Source: Opitutus sp. ER46 (GTDB lineage Bacteria > Verrucomicrobiota > Verrucomicrobiia > Opitutales > Opitutaceae). Taken from it: 64,000 nucleotides of DNA. The position numbers and the translations under genes are program-made. The notes under the pieces are model-generated. The model was not told the DNA's origin. It saw only the letters and a list, made by a program, of their open reading frames with translations, and did not search any database. Of the stretch, positions 55,669 through 64,000 are shown in pieces (position 1 is the stretch's first letter; each line of letters begins with the position of its first letter). The stretch lies in assembly GCF_003054705.1 (NCBI RefSeq), contig NZ_QAYX01000020.1:372001-436000 (forward strand), read 5' to 3'.

Positions 55669-55723
55669 GAATGTTGTGCTGGAGGTTTCTGATACGGTCC
55701 GCGGAACCAGTTTCTGAAGCGCG

Positions 55724-57571
55724 TTATCCGCGGCGGCCGACGATGGTTGTCGGACCGTCGTGAGCAGGGGTGCGGAGCGGGGCGGCCGTCCGCGGCCGTC
55801 CCGGCGGGGCCGAGGGCGCTGGCCGCAGCGTTTCCGATGCGGCGCCCGCCTCTTCCCGCGTGCCTTCCACCAGGCTCCGGAGCGTCACCACGATCTGGTT
55901 CAGCGACAGCGCCTGCGCATTCAGCTCTTCCGCCGCCGCGGCCGACTCCTCGGCGCTCGCGGCATTGCTCTGCGTCACCTTGTCCATCTGCGAGACGGCG
56001 GTATTCGCCTGCTGGATGCCGGTGTTCTGCTCGATCGAGGCGGTGGCCACCTCGCCAGCGACCTCGTCGAGCTGGCGGACGTGGGCCACGATTTCCTGGA
56101 GAGACTTGCCCACCTTGCCGCTGATGGTGACGCCCTGCGCGGTGTTGGTGATCGCGTCGTCGATCATCGTCGCGGTCTCCTTGGCCGCGTTGGCGCTGCG
56201 CTGGGCCAGGGTCCGCACCTCGTCGGCCACCACCGCAAAGCCCGCGCCCGCCTCACCCGCCCGGGCGGCTTCCACCGCCGCGTTGAGGGCGAGGATGTTC
56301 GTCTGGAACGCGATCTCGTCGATCGTCTTGATGATCTTCGCGATGTCGTCGCTCGACTTCTTGATCGCGCCCATGGCGCGCTCCATCTCGACCATGTCCG
56401 TCGCGCCAGTCTCGGCCGAGGCCCGCGCGCTCTGCGCCAAGCCCTTGGCCTTCTGGGCGCCCTCGGTGTTGCCGCGGGTCATCGATTCGAGTTCCTCCAG
56501 CGAGGCGCCCGTCTCCTCGAGTGACGCCGCCTGTTCGCTCGCCCCCTGGGCGAGCGCCTGCGCACTGTCGGAGACCTGTGCCGCGGCACCGAGCGTGCCG
56601 CTCGCGCCTTCGGCCAGTTCCTGCGCCACACGCATCAGCGGGCGGGAGATGGTCCGGGCGATCAGCATGGTGACCGCCCCCCCGACGATGATGCCGGCCA
56701 ACCCGAGCAGCCCGACAATCTTGGCCATGTGCCAGACCGGCGCGTTCAATTCCGCGTCCTTCGCCACCGCCACCACGACCCAACGGAGGGCCTTGCTGGT
56801 GCGGAAGGTCACGGTGCGGGACTGGCCGTTAAAAATGTAGCGATCCGTGCCGTCGCCGCCGCCGAGGATGCGGCGCCCCCAGTCGGATTCGTTCAGGTTC
56901 AGCTTCAGGATCTGCGCCTGGTCCGGATGCGCGATCACGAGGCCGTTGAAATCGCAGAGGTACACGTAACCCGTGTCCAAAATTCGGATATGATCGATCA
57001 CCGTCTTGCTGAACGAGGCGAGGTCGACGATCGCGGCGAGCGCGCCGACGATGTTGCCGCTCGCATCGCGCACTGGCACGGCCAGGGACGCGATCGGCTG
57101 GTTCGTACGCCGGCTCAGCAACACCTCGGAGAGCGCGTTCTCCCCCTTGAGCGCCTGCTTGAAATAGCTGCGGTCACCGAGATTGAGCGTGCCGACTGAC
57201 TCCTTGCTCGACGACGCCACCACGAGCCCCGAGGGGTTCAGGAGGTGGACCACCACGCCGCCGATGACCTGCTCGGCACGGACGAAGTCCTGCTGCAGCG
57301 CAGCCCGCGTCGCCGCGGCTTCAGGCGTGTCGCCGAGCGCGACCGCCGCGCGTGCATCACCCGCCCAGTGCAGCAGGTCCCGCTGCTTCGTGTCGATCCA
57401 GCGCTCCACCGAGCCCAGGGCCGTCTCGCAGATGTCCGCGTTCTGGCGGACGAGCGCACGTTCGAGCGATCTCCGGCTCATCTCAAAACTGACGACACCG
57501 ATGGCGGCGACGATGACGACCACCAGGAGGATCGTCGGGATCATAATGCGATTACGGAGGTTCCAGTTCAC
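55724..57571 (-). CDS. Methyl-accepting chemotaxis protein 2
   Basis: A 615-residue chemoreceptor with the same layout as the first: helix 1 (IMIPTILLVVVIVAAIGVVS), Cache-like sensor (about 40-285), helix 2 (IVGLLGLAGIIVGGAVTMLI) and the signalling domain with the identical hairpin [20 protein letters not shown]. Sensor sequences differ strongly (for example LLNPSGLVVASSSKE), so the two receptors probably detect different ligands. Chosen start is GTG 57571, giving VNWNLRNRIMIP, matching [11 protein letters not shown] of the paralogue; an upstream reading is not conserved. A Pro/Ala-rich tail ends the protein. No CheR-binding pentapeptide is visible. Confidence 0.92.
   Translation of the reverse strand: MNWNLRNRIMIPTILLVVVIVAAIGVVSFEMSRRSLERALVRQNADICETALGSVERWIDTKQRDLLHWAGDARAAVALGDTPEAAATRAALQQDFVRAEQVIGGVVVHLLNPSGLVVASSSKESVGTLNLGDRSYFKQALKGENALSEVLLSRRTNQPIASLAVPVRDASGNIVGALAAIVDLASFSKTVIDHIRILDTGYVYLCDFNGLVIAHPDQAQILKLNLNESDWGRRILGGGDGTDRYIFNGQSRTVTFRTSKALRWVVVAVAKDAELNAPVWHMAKIVGLLGLAGIIVGGAVTMLIARTISRPLMRVAQELAEGASGTLGAAAQVSDSAQALAQGASEQAASLEETGASLEELESMTRGNTEGAQKAKGLAQSARASAETGATDMVEMERAMGAIKKSSDDIAKIIKTIDEIAFQTNILALNAAVEAARAGEAGAGFAVVADEVRTLAQRSANAAKETATMIDDAITNTAQGVTISGKVGKSLQEIVAHVRQLDEVAGEVATASIEQNTGIQQANTAVSQMDKVTQSNAASAEESAAAAEELNAQALSLNQIVVTLRSLVEGTREEAGAASETLRPAPSAPPGRPRTAAPLRTPAHDGPTTIVGRRG
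56148..56386. repeat. Near-identical chemoreceptor segment, copy 2
   Basis: Partner of the 52652-52890 segment; 233 of 239 bases match and all changes are silent. It points to recent duplication, gene conversion or strong constraint on this region. Confidence 0.9.
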
Positions 57572-57802
57572 GGCAGTGTGTAGGTGTGAGGGCCCGCGGG
57601 ACGCAGGTTTGCCCGTCCGCCGCAATCGTCACGGCCAGGGGGCAGTAAACGCGGTACTAGTACTTAGTAGGCGCCCGCCCAGGCACGCATCCCGCTCTAG
57701 GCCAGGTTTTCTCCGAGGAGGCACGCTTGGCGCCGCCGCCGAAAAGGCGTAAGTGTTTTGCGCCCCTTACGGCCATCCTTCGCGTTTCCCCGCTTTACAC
57801 AT

Positions 57803-57826
57803 ATCAACGCGTTCATATGCGTTGAT
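57803..57826. promoter_or_regulatory. Dyad operator immediately upstream of metF
   Basis: ATCAACGC and GCGTTGAT are perfect 8-bp inverted arms with an eight-base spacer, ending eight nt before the metF ATG. The placement over the start region suggests a repressor site. Inverted ATCAA/TTGAT arms of this kind suit ArsR- or LysR-type regulators; which one acts is unknown. Confidence 0.5.
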
Positions 57827-57834
57827 TTGTTCCC

Positions 57835-58713
57835 ATGCCACCTGATCGTCCCATCTCCGATCTGTTTGCCCAGCGTCGGCCGTTGCGCTCGCTCGAATTC
57901 TTCCCCCCCAAGGACGACGCCGGCGTCGCGGCCCTCCGCGCCACCGCCACCGCCCTCCGGCGGATGCAGCCCGACTTCGTCTCCGTCACCTACGGCGCCG
58001 GCGGCAGCACCCGCGAACGCACGTCGCAGGTGAGTGACCTCCTCAAAGCCGAATTCGGTTACACGGTCATGCCGCACCTGACCTGTGTCGGGCACACCCG
58101 GGCCGAACTGGAGGCGATCGCCGACCAGATCCACGCCCGCCATTTTCGAAACGTCATGACGCTCCGCGGCGATCCGCCCAAGGGCGCGACCCGCTTCGAG
58201 GTCACCCGAGACGGGCTGCGCTTTGCGAGCGAACTCGTCGCGCTCCTGAAAGCGCGCCACGCCGACCTGTGTCTCGGCGTCGGCGGCTACCCGGAGAAGC
58301 ACCCGGAGGCGCCTTCACCTGAGGCCGACTTGGATCACCTCCGGCGCAAGGTCGACGCCGGCGCGGCATTCGTCACCACCCAACTATTCTTCGACAACGC
58401 GGTGTACTACCGCTTCGTGGAGCGCTGCCGCGCCGCCGGCATCACCGTCCCCATCATCCCGGGGATCATGCCCGTACAGTCGCTCAAACAGATCCAGCGC
58501 TTCACCTCGATGTGCGGCGCCTCACTGCCCGCCCGGCTGATCACCCGGTTGGAAGCCGCGGCCGACGAGACCGACGTGGTCGAAGCCATCGGCATCGACT
58601 GGGCGCTCACGCAGATTCGTGACCTCCTCGCCCAGGGCGCGCCCGGTTATCACCTCTATATCCTCAACCGCGCGAAAGCCGCGCTCACCCTCGCGGCCGG
58701 CCTGGCCGCGTAG
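57835..58713 (+). CDS. metF: 5,10-methylenetetrahydrofolate reductase
   Basis: A 292-residue FAD-dependent enzyme giving 5-methyltetrahydrofolate for methionine synthesis. The TIM-barrel has SLEFFPPKDDAG with the catalytic Glu, DFVSVTYGAGGSTRERT, PHLTCVGHTRAELEAIAD, RNVMTLRGDPP, FVTTQLFFDNAVYYRFVERC and PIIPGIMPVQSLKQI, all family hallmarks. ATG 57835 gives the usual length, and the dyad site just upstream suggests its expression is repressible, probably by methionine-cycle metabolites. The gap between the chemoreceptor gene and metF (57572-57802) shows no other gene. Confidence 0.95.
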   Translation: MPPDRPISDLFAQRRPLRSLEFFPPKDDAGVAALRATATALRRMQPDFVSVTYGAGGSTRERTSQVSDLLKAEFGYTVMPHLTCVGHTRAELEAIADQIHARHFRNVMTLRGDPPKGATRFEVTRDGLRFASELVALLKARHADLCLGVGGYPEKHPEAPSPEADLDHLRRKVDAGAAFVTTQLFFDNAVYYRFVERCRAAGITVPIIPGIMPVQSLKQIQRFTSMCGASLPARLITRLEAAADETDVVEAIGIDWALTQIRDLLAQGAPGYHLYILNRAKAALTLAAGLAA

Positions 58714-58782
58714 TTGCCACGTTTCGCAGATTCGCGGCGCGACGCCCCACCCGCCAGCGCCGCCGTCCGCCGGGCGCCACGC

Positions 58783-59178
58783 CTACCCGCCGGCAAACAC
58801 CGGCCGGAAACCCGCCTCGCGCAGGATGCGCGCCACCGTTTCCCGCTGGTCGCCCTGAATCTCAATGGCGCCGTCCTTCACGGTGCCGCCGCAACCGCAC
58901 GCCGCCCGCATCTTCTTCGCGAGCTGTTCCTTCTCCGGCAGCCCGATCCCGATAAACCCGCTGACGACCGTCACGGTCTTGCCGCCCCGCCCGCCCGTCT
59001 CCCGGCGGACGTCCACCCGCCCACGGTTCTTCTCCGGCACCGGCTCCGGCGCCTTCGCGCCCGACTTCGCCACGACCGGCTTGGCCGGCGCGGACGGCAA
59101 TCCGGCGTTGCTGAGCGCGGCAAAGGGATTCTGGGCGAGGTTCTGCCCGCCGTCGGTTGAAAGCTTGTCCTTGGCCAT
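58783..59178 (-). CDS. SUI1/YciH-like translation factor
   Basis: A 131-residue protein. The N-terminal half is a Pro/Ala-rich disordered region; the C-terminal part (about 50-131) is the SUI1/eIF1 fold: RVDVRRETGGRGGKTVTVVSGF, LAKKMRAACGCGGTVKDGAIEIQGDQRETVARILREAGF (partly shown here as LAKKMRAACGCGGTVKDG and AIEIQGDQRETVARIL). Bacterial YciH homologues bind the small ribosomal subunit and affect initiation fidelity. Converges with metF. No operon partner is visible. Confidence 0.9.
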   Translation of the reverse strand: MAKDKLSTDGGQNLAQNPFAALSNAGLPSAPAKPVVAKSGAKAPEPVPEKNRGRVDVRRETGGRGGKTVTVVSGFIGIGLPEKEQLAKKMRAACGCGGTVKDGAIEIQGDQRETVARILREAGFRPVFAGG

Positions 59179-59202
59179 GCCCGAAATGCTGCCCGGAAGG
59201 CG

Positions 59203-59392
59203 AAGGGCTGAAAGCTGAAAACTGAATGCTGAACCCCATCCGCTGTGGAACGTCGGAGTCAGGACCGCTCCCCGTAGCCGAGGCCCTATAGCTGGACCGC
59301 GCGCGACCCGAAGCCCCGGAAAGCCCGCTCTGGGCTCCAGCTTGTGAGTCCGTCCCGGTTCAGCCTTTCAGCTCTTTAGCCTTTCAGCCCTT
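59203..59392. repeat. MITE-like element with imperfect terminal inverted repeats
   Basis: A 190-bp segment bounded by inverted low-complexity arms. The left arm AAGGGCTGAAAGCTGAAA... (59203-59235) and the complement of the right arm AAGGGCTGAAAGGCTAAA... (59357-59392) share AAGGGCTGAAAG at the outer ends and GCTGAACC at the inner ends. No coding potential inside. The right arm overlaps the last codons of the 73-residue gene. Confidence 0.5.
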
Positions 59393-59597
59393 TTCCCCCG
59401 GTTTCCCCTTCGAGCAGCATCAGCGCCTTGGCATAGCTGCGATTGCCTAAAAAGTGCACCAGCCGGGGCGGCAGCCCCGCGCGCCCCTGCTCGAGGAACT
59501 GGTCCAGCCGGGCAGTCTCGTCCGCGACTTTCTGGCCATCAGCGGCCTTGATCGCGGCAAGGAGTGATATGAGCGACGCTTTAATCTGGGTTTCCAT
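59376..59597 (-). CDS. Small conserved-type hypothetical protein (73 residues)
   Basis: A 73-residue soluble protein of unknown function: METQIKASLISLLAAIKAAD, then GQKVADETARLDQFLEQGRAGLPPRLVHFLGNRSYAKALMLLEG in helical heptads, ending TGGKGLKG. The body looks like a real helical protein with a basic-aromatic end. The last residues (GKGLKG) and stop codon come from the right arm of the adjacent repeat, so the original C-terminus may have been replaced. No family recognised. Divergent from sucA. Confidence 0.65.
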   Translation of the reverse strand: METQIKASLISLLAAIKAADGQKVADETARLDQFLEQGRAGLPPRLVHFLGNRSYAKALMLLEGETGGKGLKG

Positions 59598-59803
59598 GAG
59601 GGTCGTAGCGGCGGCTTATGGGTTCGTTACCGATGTTAAGGCCGGATGCAAACTCCCCGCCCCATCGCCCGGCGGCTTGTCTGATCCGAGCGCCCGTGCT
59701 GACTTATCGTCCGGCTAATGGCCTCACCCATGAGGAGCTCACAGATGCGGAACCCCGCTTGTGCATTCCTCTTATCCTCGTTCCCTTCTCCGCACCCACC
59801 CAC

Positions 59804-62623
59804 ATGAACCGTCCCACCGTTCCCACGCACGCGAACGCCGCCATCATCGAGGCGGCCTACGAGCGCTGGCTGCAGAACGCCGACTCGGTCGATCCCACCT
59901 GGCGCGCCTTCTTCCAGGGTTTCAGCCTGGGCGCCAACGGCGCGTCCCCCTCCGCCCTTCTCGCCTCCGCCGGCACCGCCCACCCGGCGGCCGCCACCCC
60001 CATCATCGACAGCCTCAAGCAGTCGCGCGTCCACCAGCTCATCAACGCGTACCGCTCCCTCGGCCACCTCGAGGCCCACCTCGACCCCCTCAACGACGCC
60101 CCGCCGGCCCACCCGAAGCTTTCCCTCGACCAGTTCGACCTCAACGCCGCCGATCTCGAGACCGCGTTCGACGTCGGCACCTACCTCGGTGGCGGCCAGA
60201 TGAAGCTGCGCGACGTCCTCACCGAGCTCCGCCGCACCTACTGCGACCATGTCGGCGTCGAGTACACGCATATCCAGGACGTTGACGTCCGCACCTGGCT
60301 CCAGGAGCGCATGGAATCCACGCGCAACCAGCCCGACTTCAAGACCACCGAGAAGCTCCGCATCTTCCGCCGCGTCGTAAAGGCCGAGCTCTTCGAGCGC
60401 TTCCTCCACACGCGCTACGTTGGCCAGAAGCGCTTCTCCCTCGAGGGCGCCGAAACCATGGTCGCCGCGGTCGACGCCATCGTGGAGCACTGCCCCAGTG
60501 TCGGCGTGCAGGAGGTCGTCATGGGCATGGCTCACCGTGGCCGGCTCAACATCCTCACCAGCGTCATGCGCAAGTCCTTCGACCTGCTGTTCGAGCAGTT
60601 CTCGGAGAACTACATCCCCGAGACCGTCGGCGGTGACGGCGACGTGAAGTACCACCTCGGCTACGAGGCCGTGCTCCAGACCGCCTCCGGCAAGCAGGTC
60701 GAGATCCGCCTCGCCGCCAACCCGTCCCACCTCGAGATCGTCAACCCTGTCGTCGAGGGCAAGGCTCGCGCTCGCCAGCGCATCCGTGGCGACACCGAGA
60801 CGCGCAAGTGCGTCCTCCCACTGCTCATTCACGGCGACGCCGCGTTCGCCGGCCAGGGCATCGTCGCCGAGACGCTCAATTTTTCCCAGCTCCCGGGCTA
60901 CACCACCGGCGGCACGATCCACTTCGTCATCAACAACCAGATCGGCTTCACCACCGAGCCCGAGGAGGCACGCTCCACCCGCTACTGCACCGACGTCGCC
61001 AAGATGATCGAGGCCCCAGTCTTCCACGTGAACGGCGACGATCCCGAGGCCGTCTGCATGGTCGCGCAGCTCGCGCTCGAGTTCCGCGAGCGCTTCGGCC
61101 GCGACATCGTCATCGACATGTATTGCTACCGGAAGCACGGGCACAACGAGACCGACGAGCCCGCCTTCACCCAGCCGCTGCTCTACAAGCAGATCGCGAC
61201 CCACCCGCAGATCTCCACCGTCTTCAGCCGCAAGCTCATCGCCGAGGGTTCGCTCACCGAAGCCGAGGCCGACAAGGTCCGCACCGAGTACACCGCCGTG
61301 CTCGAGAAGAACTTCGAGCAGGCCAAGGCCGCCGAGACCGCCAAGAGCGCCAAGCGCGCCGCCGCCATCGAGCAGCGCAAGTTCGTCGGCTCCACCGCGG
61401 TCTTCCAGCCCGACTACCACTTCAAGTCCGTCACCACCGGGGTCTCCGCCGAGGTCATCGCGCAGGTCGCCGAGCGGCTCACCACGTTGCCGCCCGACTT
61501 CAAGGCCAACCCCAAGATCAAGCGCTTCCTCGACGCCCGCGCCCACGCCCACCAGGAGGGCGGTCCCATCGACTGGGGCTTCGCCGAAGCCCTCGCGTTC
61601 GGCACGCTCCTCGTCGAGGGCACGCCCGTTCGCCTCAGCGGCCAGGACTGCGAGCGCGGCACGTTCAGCCACCGCCATGCCGTGCTCCACGACATGGAGT
61701 CGCACGCCACCTATACCCCGCTCAAGAGCCTCGCCCCCAACCAGGCGCTCTTCTGCGTGTACAACTCGCTGCTGTCGGAGGCGGGTGTCCTCGGCTTCGA
61801 CTACGGCTACTCCCTCGACTACCCCAACCTCCTCAGCATCTGGGAGGCCCAGTTCGGCGACTTCGCCAACGGCGCCCAGGTCGTCATCGACCAGTTCATC
61901 GCCAGCGGGGAATCGAAGTGGCAGCGCACCAGCGGCCTCGTCCTCCTCCTGCCACACGGCTACGAGGGCCAGGGTCCCGAACACTCCTCCGCCCGGCTCG
62001 AACGCTTTCTCCAGCTCTGCGCCGAGGACAACATCCAGGTCGCCAACATCACCACGCCCGCGAACTTCTTCCACGCCCTCCGCCGCCAGATGCGGCGCGA
62101 CTTCCAGAAGCCGCTCATCGTGATGTCGCCCAAGTCCCTCCTGCGCCACCCGGGCTGCGTCTCCCGGCTCGATCAGTTCACCCACGGGGGCTTCCAGGAG
62201 ATTCTCGACGACCCCGCCTACCTCGCCGGCGGCCACGCGCCGCGCACCGCCCTCCCGGCCGACGCCACCGCACCCACCCGCCTCATTCTCTGCTCCGGCA
62301 AGGTCTATTACGACCTCGTCGACTACCGCACCAAGCACCACGTCACCGACACCGCGATCGTGCGCCTCGAGCAGCTCTACCCGCTCCACCGCAAGCGGCT
62401 CGCCGAGATCGCCCGCAAGTACGAGGGCGCCCGGCTCGTCTGGGCGCAGGAGGAGTCCGCCAACAACGGCGCGTGGACCTGGATCGCCCCGCAGCTCACG
62501 GAGCTGTTCGGCCGCGCCCCCCTCTACGCCGGCCGCGACGCCTCCGCCTCTCCCGCTGTCGGCTCCCTCGCCCTCCACAAGCTCGAGCTCGCCGCCCTTC
62601 TCAAGGACGCGTTTAGTCTGTAA
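59804..62623 (+). CDS. sucA: 2-oxoglutarate dehydrogenase E1 component
   Basis: A 939-residue thiamine-diphosphate enzyme of the TCA cycle that decarboxylates 2-oxoglutarate and passes a succinyl group to E2. The N-terminal part (ERWLQNADSVDPTWRAFF, YRSLGHLEAHLDPL) is E1-specific. Core motifs: QKRFSLEGAETMV, VVMGMAHRGRLNIL, NPSHLEIVNPVVEGKARARQ, GDAAFAGQGIVAETLN, NNQIGFTT, KHGHNETDEPAFTQP, and SGQDCERGTFSHRHAVLHD in the C-terminal half. The start ATG 59804 yields the normal length (E. coli has 933). It is followed by sucB after 42 nt. The upstream gap (59598-59803) shows no gene and separates it from the divergent 73-residue gene. Confidence 0.96.
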   Translation: MNRPTVPTHANAAIIEAAYERWLQNADSVDPTWRAFFQGFSLGANGASPSALLASAGTAHPAAATPIIDSLKQSRVHQLINAYRSLGHLEAHLDPLNDAPPAHPKLSLDQFDLNAADLETAFDVGTYLGGGQMKLRDVLTELRRTYCDHVGVEYTHIQDVDVRTWLQERMESTRNQPDFKTTEKLRIFRRVVKAELFERFLHTRYVGQKRFSLEGAETMVAAVDAIVEHCPSVGVQEVVMGMAHRGRLNILTSVMRKSFDLLFEQFSENYIPETVGGDGDVKYHLGYEAVLQTASGKQVEIRLAANPSHLEIVNPVVEGKARARQRIRGDTETRKCVLPLLIHGDAAFAGQGIVAETLNFSQLPGYTTGGTIHFVINNQIGFTTEPEEARSTRYCTDVAKMIEAPVFHVNGDDPEAVCMVAQLALEFRERFGRDIVIDMYCYRKHGHNETDEPAFTQPLLYKQIATHPQISTVFSRKLIAEGSLTEAEADKVRTEYTAVLEKNFEQAKAAETAKSAKRAAAIEQRKFVGSTAVFQPDYHFKSVTTGVSAEVIAQVAERLTTLPPDFKANPKIKRFLDARAHAHQEGGPIDWGFAEALAFGTLLVEGTPVRLSGQDCERGTFSHRHAVLHDMESHATYTPLKSLAPNQALFCVYNSLLSEAGVLGFDYGYSLDYPNLLSIWEAQFGDFANGAQVVIDQFIASGESKWQRTSGLVLLLPHGYEGQGPEHSSARLERFLQLCAEDNIQVANITTPANFFHALRRQMRRDFQKPLIVMSPKSLLRHPGCVSRLDQFTHGGFQEILDDPAYLAGGHAPRTALPADATAPTRLILCSGKVYYDLVDYRTKHHVTDTAIVRLEQLYPLHRKRLAEIARKYEGARLVWAQEESANNGAWTWIAPQLTELFGRAPLYAGRDASASPAVGSLALHKLELAALLKDAFSL

Positions 62624-62665
62624 TCAATCCCGTCGGCCCGCCCGACCTCTCTACCCTCCCCCACC

Positions 62666-63946
62666 ATGCCGCTCCTCGAAGTCAAAATTCCGCCGATGGG
62701 CGAATCCATCACCTCCGGCATCCTCGCCAAGTGGCACGTCAACGACGGCGACGTCGTCAAAAAGGACCAGCCGCTGTTCGAGCTGGAGACCGACAAGATC
62801 ACCTCCGAGGGCACGGCCGAGGCCGCCGGCAAGATCTCCCTCAAGGTGGCCACGGGCGACGAGGTGAAGATCGGCCAGGTTGTCGCCACGATCGATCCTG
62901 CCGCCAGCGACGCCGCCCCCGCCTCTCCGGTCGGCACCACCTCCGGCGGCAAGTCCGGCACCAGCACCTCCGTCCTGCCGAATCCTTACGCACCTCCGGG
63001 CTCGGCCCAGGCCAACGAAGCCGTTGCGCAGTCGCCCGCCGTCCGCCGGCTGGCCGCCGAGACCGGCATCGATCCCGCCAAAGTCTCCGGCACGGGCAAG
63101 GCCGGTCGCGTCACCAAGGGCGACATGCTCGCCGCCCAGGAAGCCACCGCCGCCCCATCGCCCTCGCCGGCTCCCGCTCCCTCGCCTGCGCTGCCCACCG
63201 CGCCCATCAATGCGCCGACGCCCCCCGCCGCGCCCAAGGCCGATTCGCCGCGCCAGACCCGCCGCAAGCTGACGCCCCTGCGCGCGCGCATCGCCCAGCG
63301 GCTCGTCGCCGCCCAGCAGGAGGCCGCCATGCTCACGACCTTCAACGAGGCCGACATGTCCGCTGTCATGGTCCTCCGCGCCAAGTACCAGGACGACTTC
63401 GTCAAGCGCCACGGCATCAAGCTCGGCTTCATGTCCTTCTTCGCCAAGGCCGTCGTCCACGCCTTGAAGGAGGTCCCGGCCGTCAACGCCCAGCTCGACG
63501 GCGACCAGATCGTCGAGAACCACTACTACGACATCGGCATCGCCGTCTCCACCGACCGCGGGCTGATGGTGCCGGTGATCCGCAACTGCGACACCCTCGG
63601 CATGGCCGACATCGAGAAGGCCATCGCCGACTCCGCCAAGCGCGCCCGCGAGGGCAAGATCACGCTCCCCGACCTCGAGGGCGGCGTCTTCACCATCACC
63701 AACGGCGGCATCTTCGGGTCGATGCTCTCCACGCCCATTCTCAACCCGCCGCAGAGCGCCATCCTGGGCCTCCACGCCATCAACGAGCGCCCGATCGCCC
63801 TCAACGGGCAAGTCGTCATCCGCCCGATGATGTATCTGGCGCTCAGTTACGACCACCGCCTCGTCGACGGCCGCGAAGCCGTCACCTTCCTCGTGAAGGT
63901 CAAGCAGGCCATCGAAGACCCCTCCCGACTCCTCCTGGGCGCCTGA
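62666..63946 (+). CDS. sucB: 2-oxoglutarate dehydrogenase E2 (dihydrolipoyl succinyltransferase)
   Basis: A 426-residue E2 subunit. One lipoyl domain (about 1-78) with the lipoylated Lys in [14 protein letters not shown], a peripheral-subunit-binding domain ([20 protein letters not shown], then [11 protein letters not shown]), a Pro/Ala-rich linker, and a C-terminal catalytic domain with [60 protein letters not shown] and the active-site [13 protein letters not shown]. It takes the succinyl group from SucA to CoA. The E3 (lpd) gene is not in this window. Confidence 0.96.
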   Translation: MPLLEVKIPPMGESITSGILAKWHVNDGDVVKKDQPLFELETDKITSEGTAEAAGKISLKVATGDEVKIGQVVATIDPAASDAAPASPVGTTSGGKSGTSTSVLPNPYAPPGSAQANEAVAQSPAVRRLAAETGIDPAKVSGTGKAGRVTKGDMLAAQEATAAPSPSPAPAPSPALPTAPINAPTPPAAPKADSPRQTRRKLTPLRARIAQRLVAAQQEAAMLTTFNEADMSAVMVLRAKYQDDFVKRHGIKLGFMSFFAKAVVHALKEVPAVNAQLDGDQIVENHYYDIGIAVSTDRGLMVPVIRNCDTLGMADIEKAIADSAKRAREGKITLPDLEGGVFTITNGGIFGSMLSTPILNPPQSAILGLHAINERPIALNGQVVIRPMMYLALSYDHRLVDGREAVTFLVKVKQAIEDPSRLLLGA

Positions 63947-64000
63947 TCGGAGGCCGGAGGCCAGAAGCCGGAGGCCGGAAGCCAGATATCAAAGGCCACA
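63947..64000. repeat. Short tandem purine-rich repeats at the right edge
   Basis: Imperfect copies of GGAGGCC/GAAGCC follow sucB (CGGAGGCCGGAGGCCAGAAG and similar), running to the end of the window. It is low-complexity intergenic repeat DNA; a similar GTTGAAAGTTGAAAG run lies at 42160-42178. Confidence 0.6.

Noticed and set aside
57600-57620. A GGGCAAACC-like word on the minus strand upstream of chemoreceptor 2, suggesting a cyclic-di-GMP riboswitch
   Set aside because: The rest of the GEMM fold (the conserved second-stem sequence and tetraloop receptor) is missing.

Overview
The window is about 64 kb of very GC-rich bacterial chromosome, densely packed with short intergenic gaps. No rRNA, tRNA, prophage, CRISPR array or intact insertion sequence was seen. 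The gene set suggests a Verrucomicrobiota member, probably Opitutaceae: a TonB-dependent receptor with the Verrucomicrobia-style N-terminus, a Sec-type (clade II) nitrous oxide reductase cluster, paired divergent Hsp70-like genes with a DUF2760 partner, a GldA/F/G-type ABC system and an alginate-utilisation operon. The taxonomic call is inference from gene content, not from a marker gene.

Left part (1-17964): a mannosylfructose-phosphate synthase-like glycosyltransferase, a terminator, then a HAD sugar phosphatase fused to a GH100-like domain; a 1496-residue hybrid sensor kinase with a beta-propeller sensor; an OmpR-type regulator translationally coupled to a small winged-helix-like protein; a LysR regulator; an RND efflux pump with its adaptor; and a KefB-type antiporter.

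Centre (18000-27280): one minus-strand operon for alginate oligomers. In order of transcription it encodes a TonB receptor (uptake), an SDR (4-deoxy-5-hexulosonate uronate reductase candidate), a PL17 oligoalginate lyase, a KdgF-like cupin, an MFS uronate transporter and a secreted esterase. A LacI regulator lies upstream and a perfect dyad overlaps the presumed promoter. Next come a small secreted protein, the Hsp70/Hsp70/DUF2760 cluster, and the denitrification module: SCO1/CusF-like copper chaperone (divergent), azurin, nosZ, nosB, nosD, nosF and nosY. Two FNR-like boxes lie in the divergent promoter region.

Right part (40465-64000): dnaX with an A10 slippery run and a -1 frame tau extension, the SRP RNA gene, an ECF sigma/membrane partner/CpxP-like operon, a Leu-rich leader ORF ahead of leuA, rlmN, the GldA-GldF-GldG-DUF4340 transporter locus, two paralogous methyl-accepting chemotaxis proteins flanking an alginate-export-type porin, metF behind a dyad operator, a SUI1/YciH-like factor, a 73-residue protein whose 3' end is formed by a MITE-like repeat, and sucA-sucB.

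Start sites were chosen by family fit, overlap with the upstream stop codon and visible ribosome-binding sequence. Many genes have no Shine-Dalgarno-like sequence.
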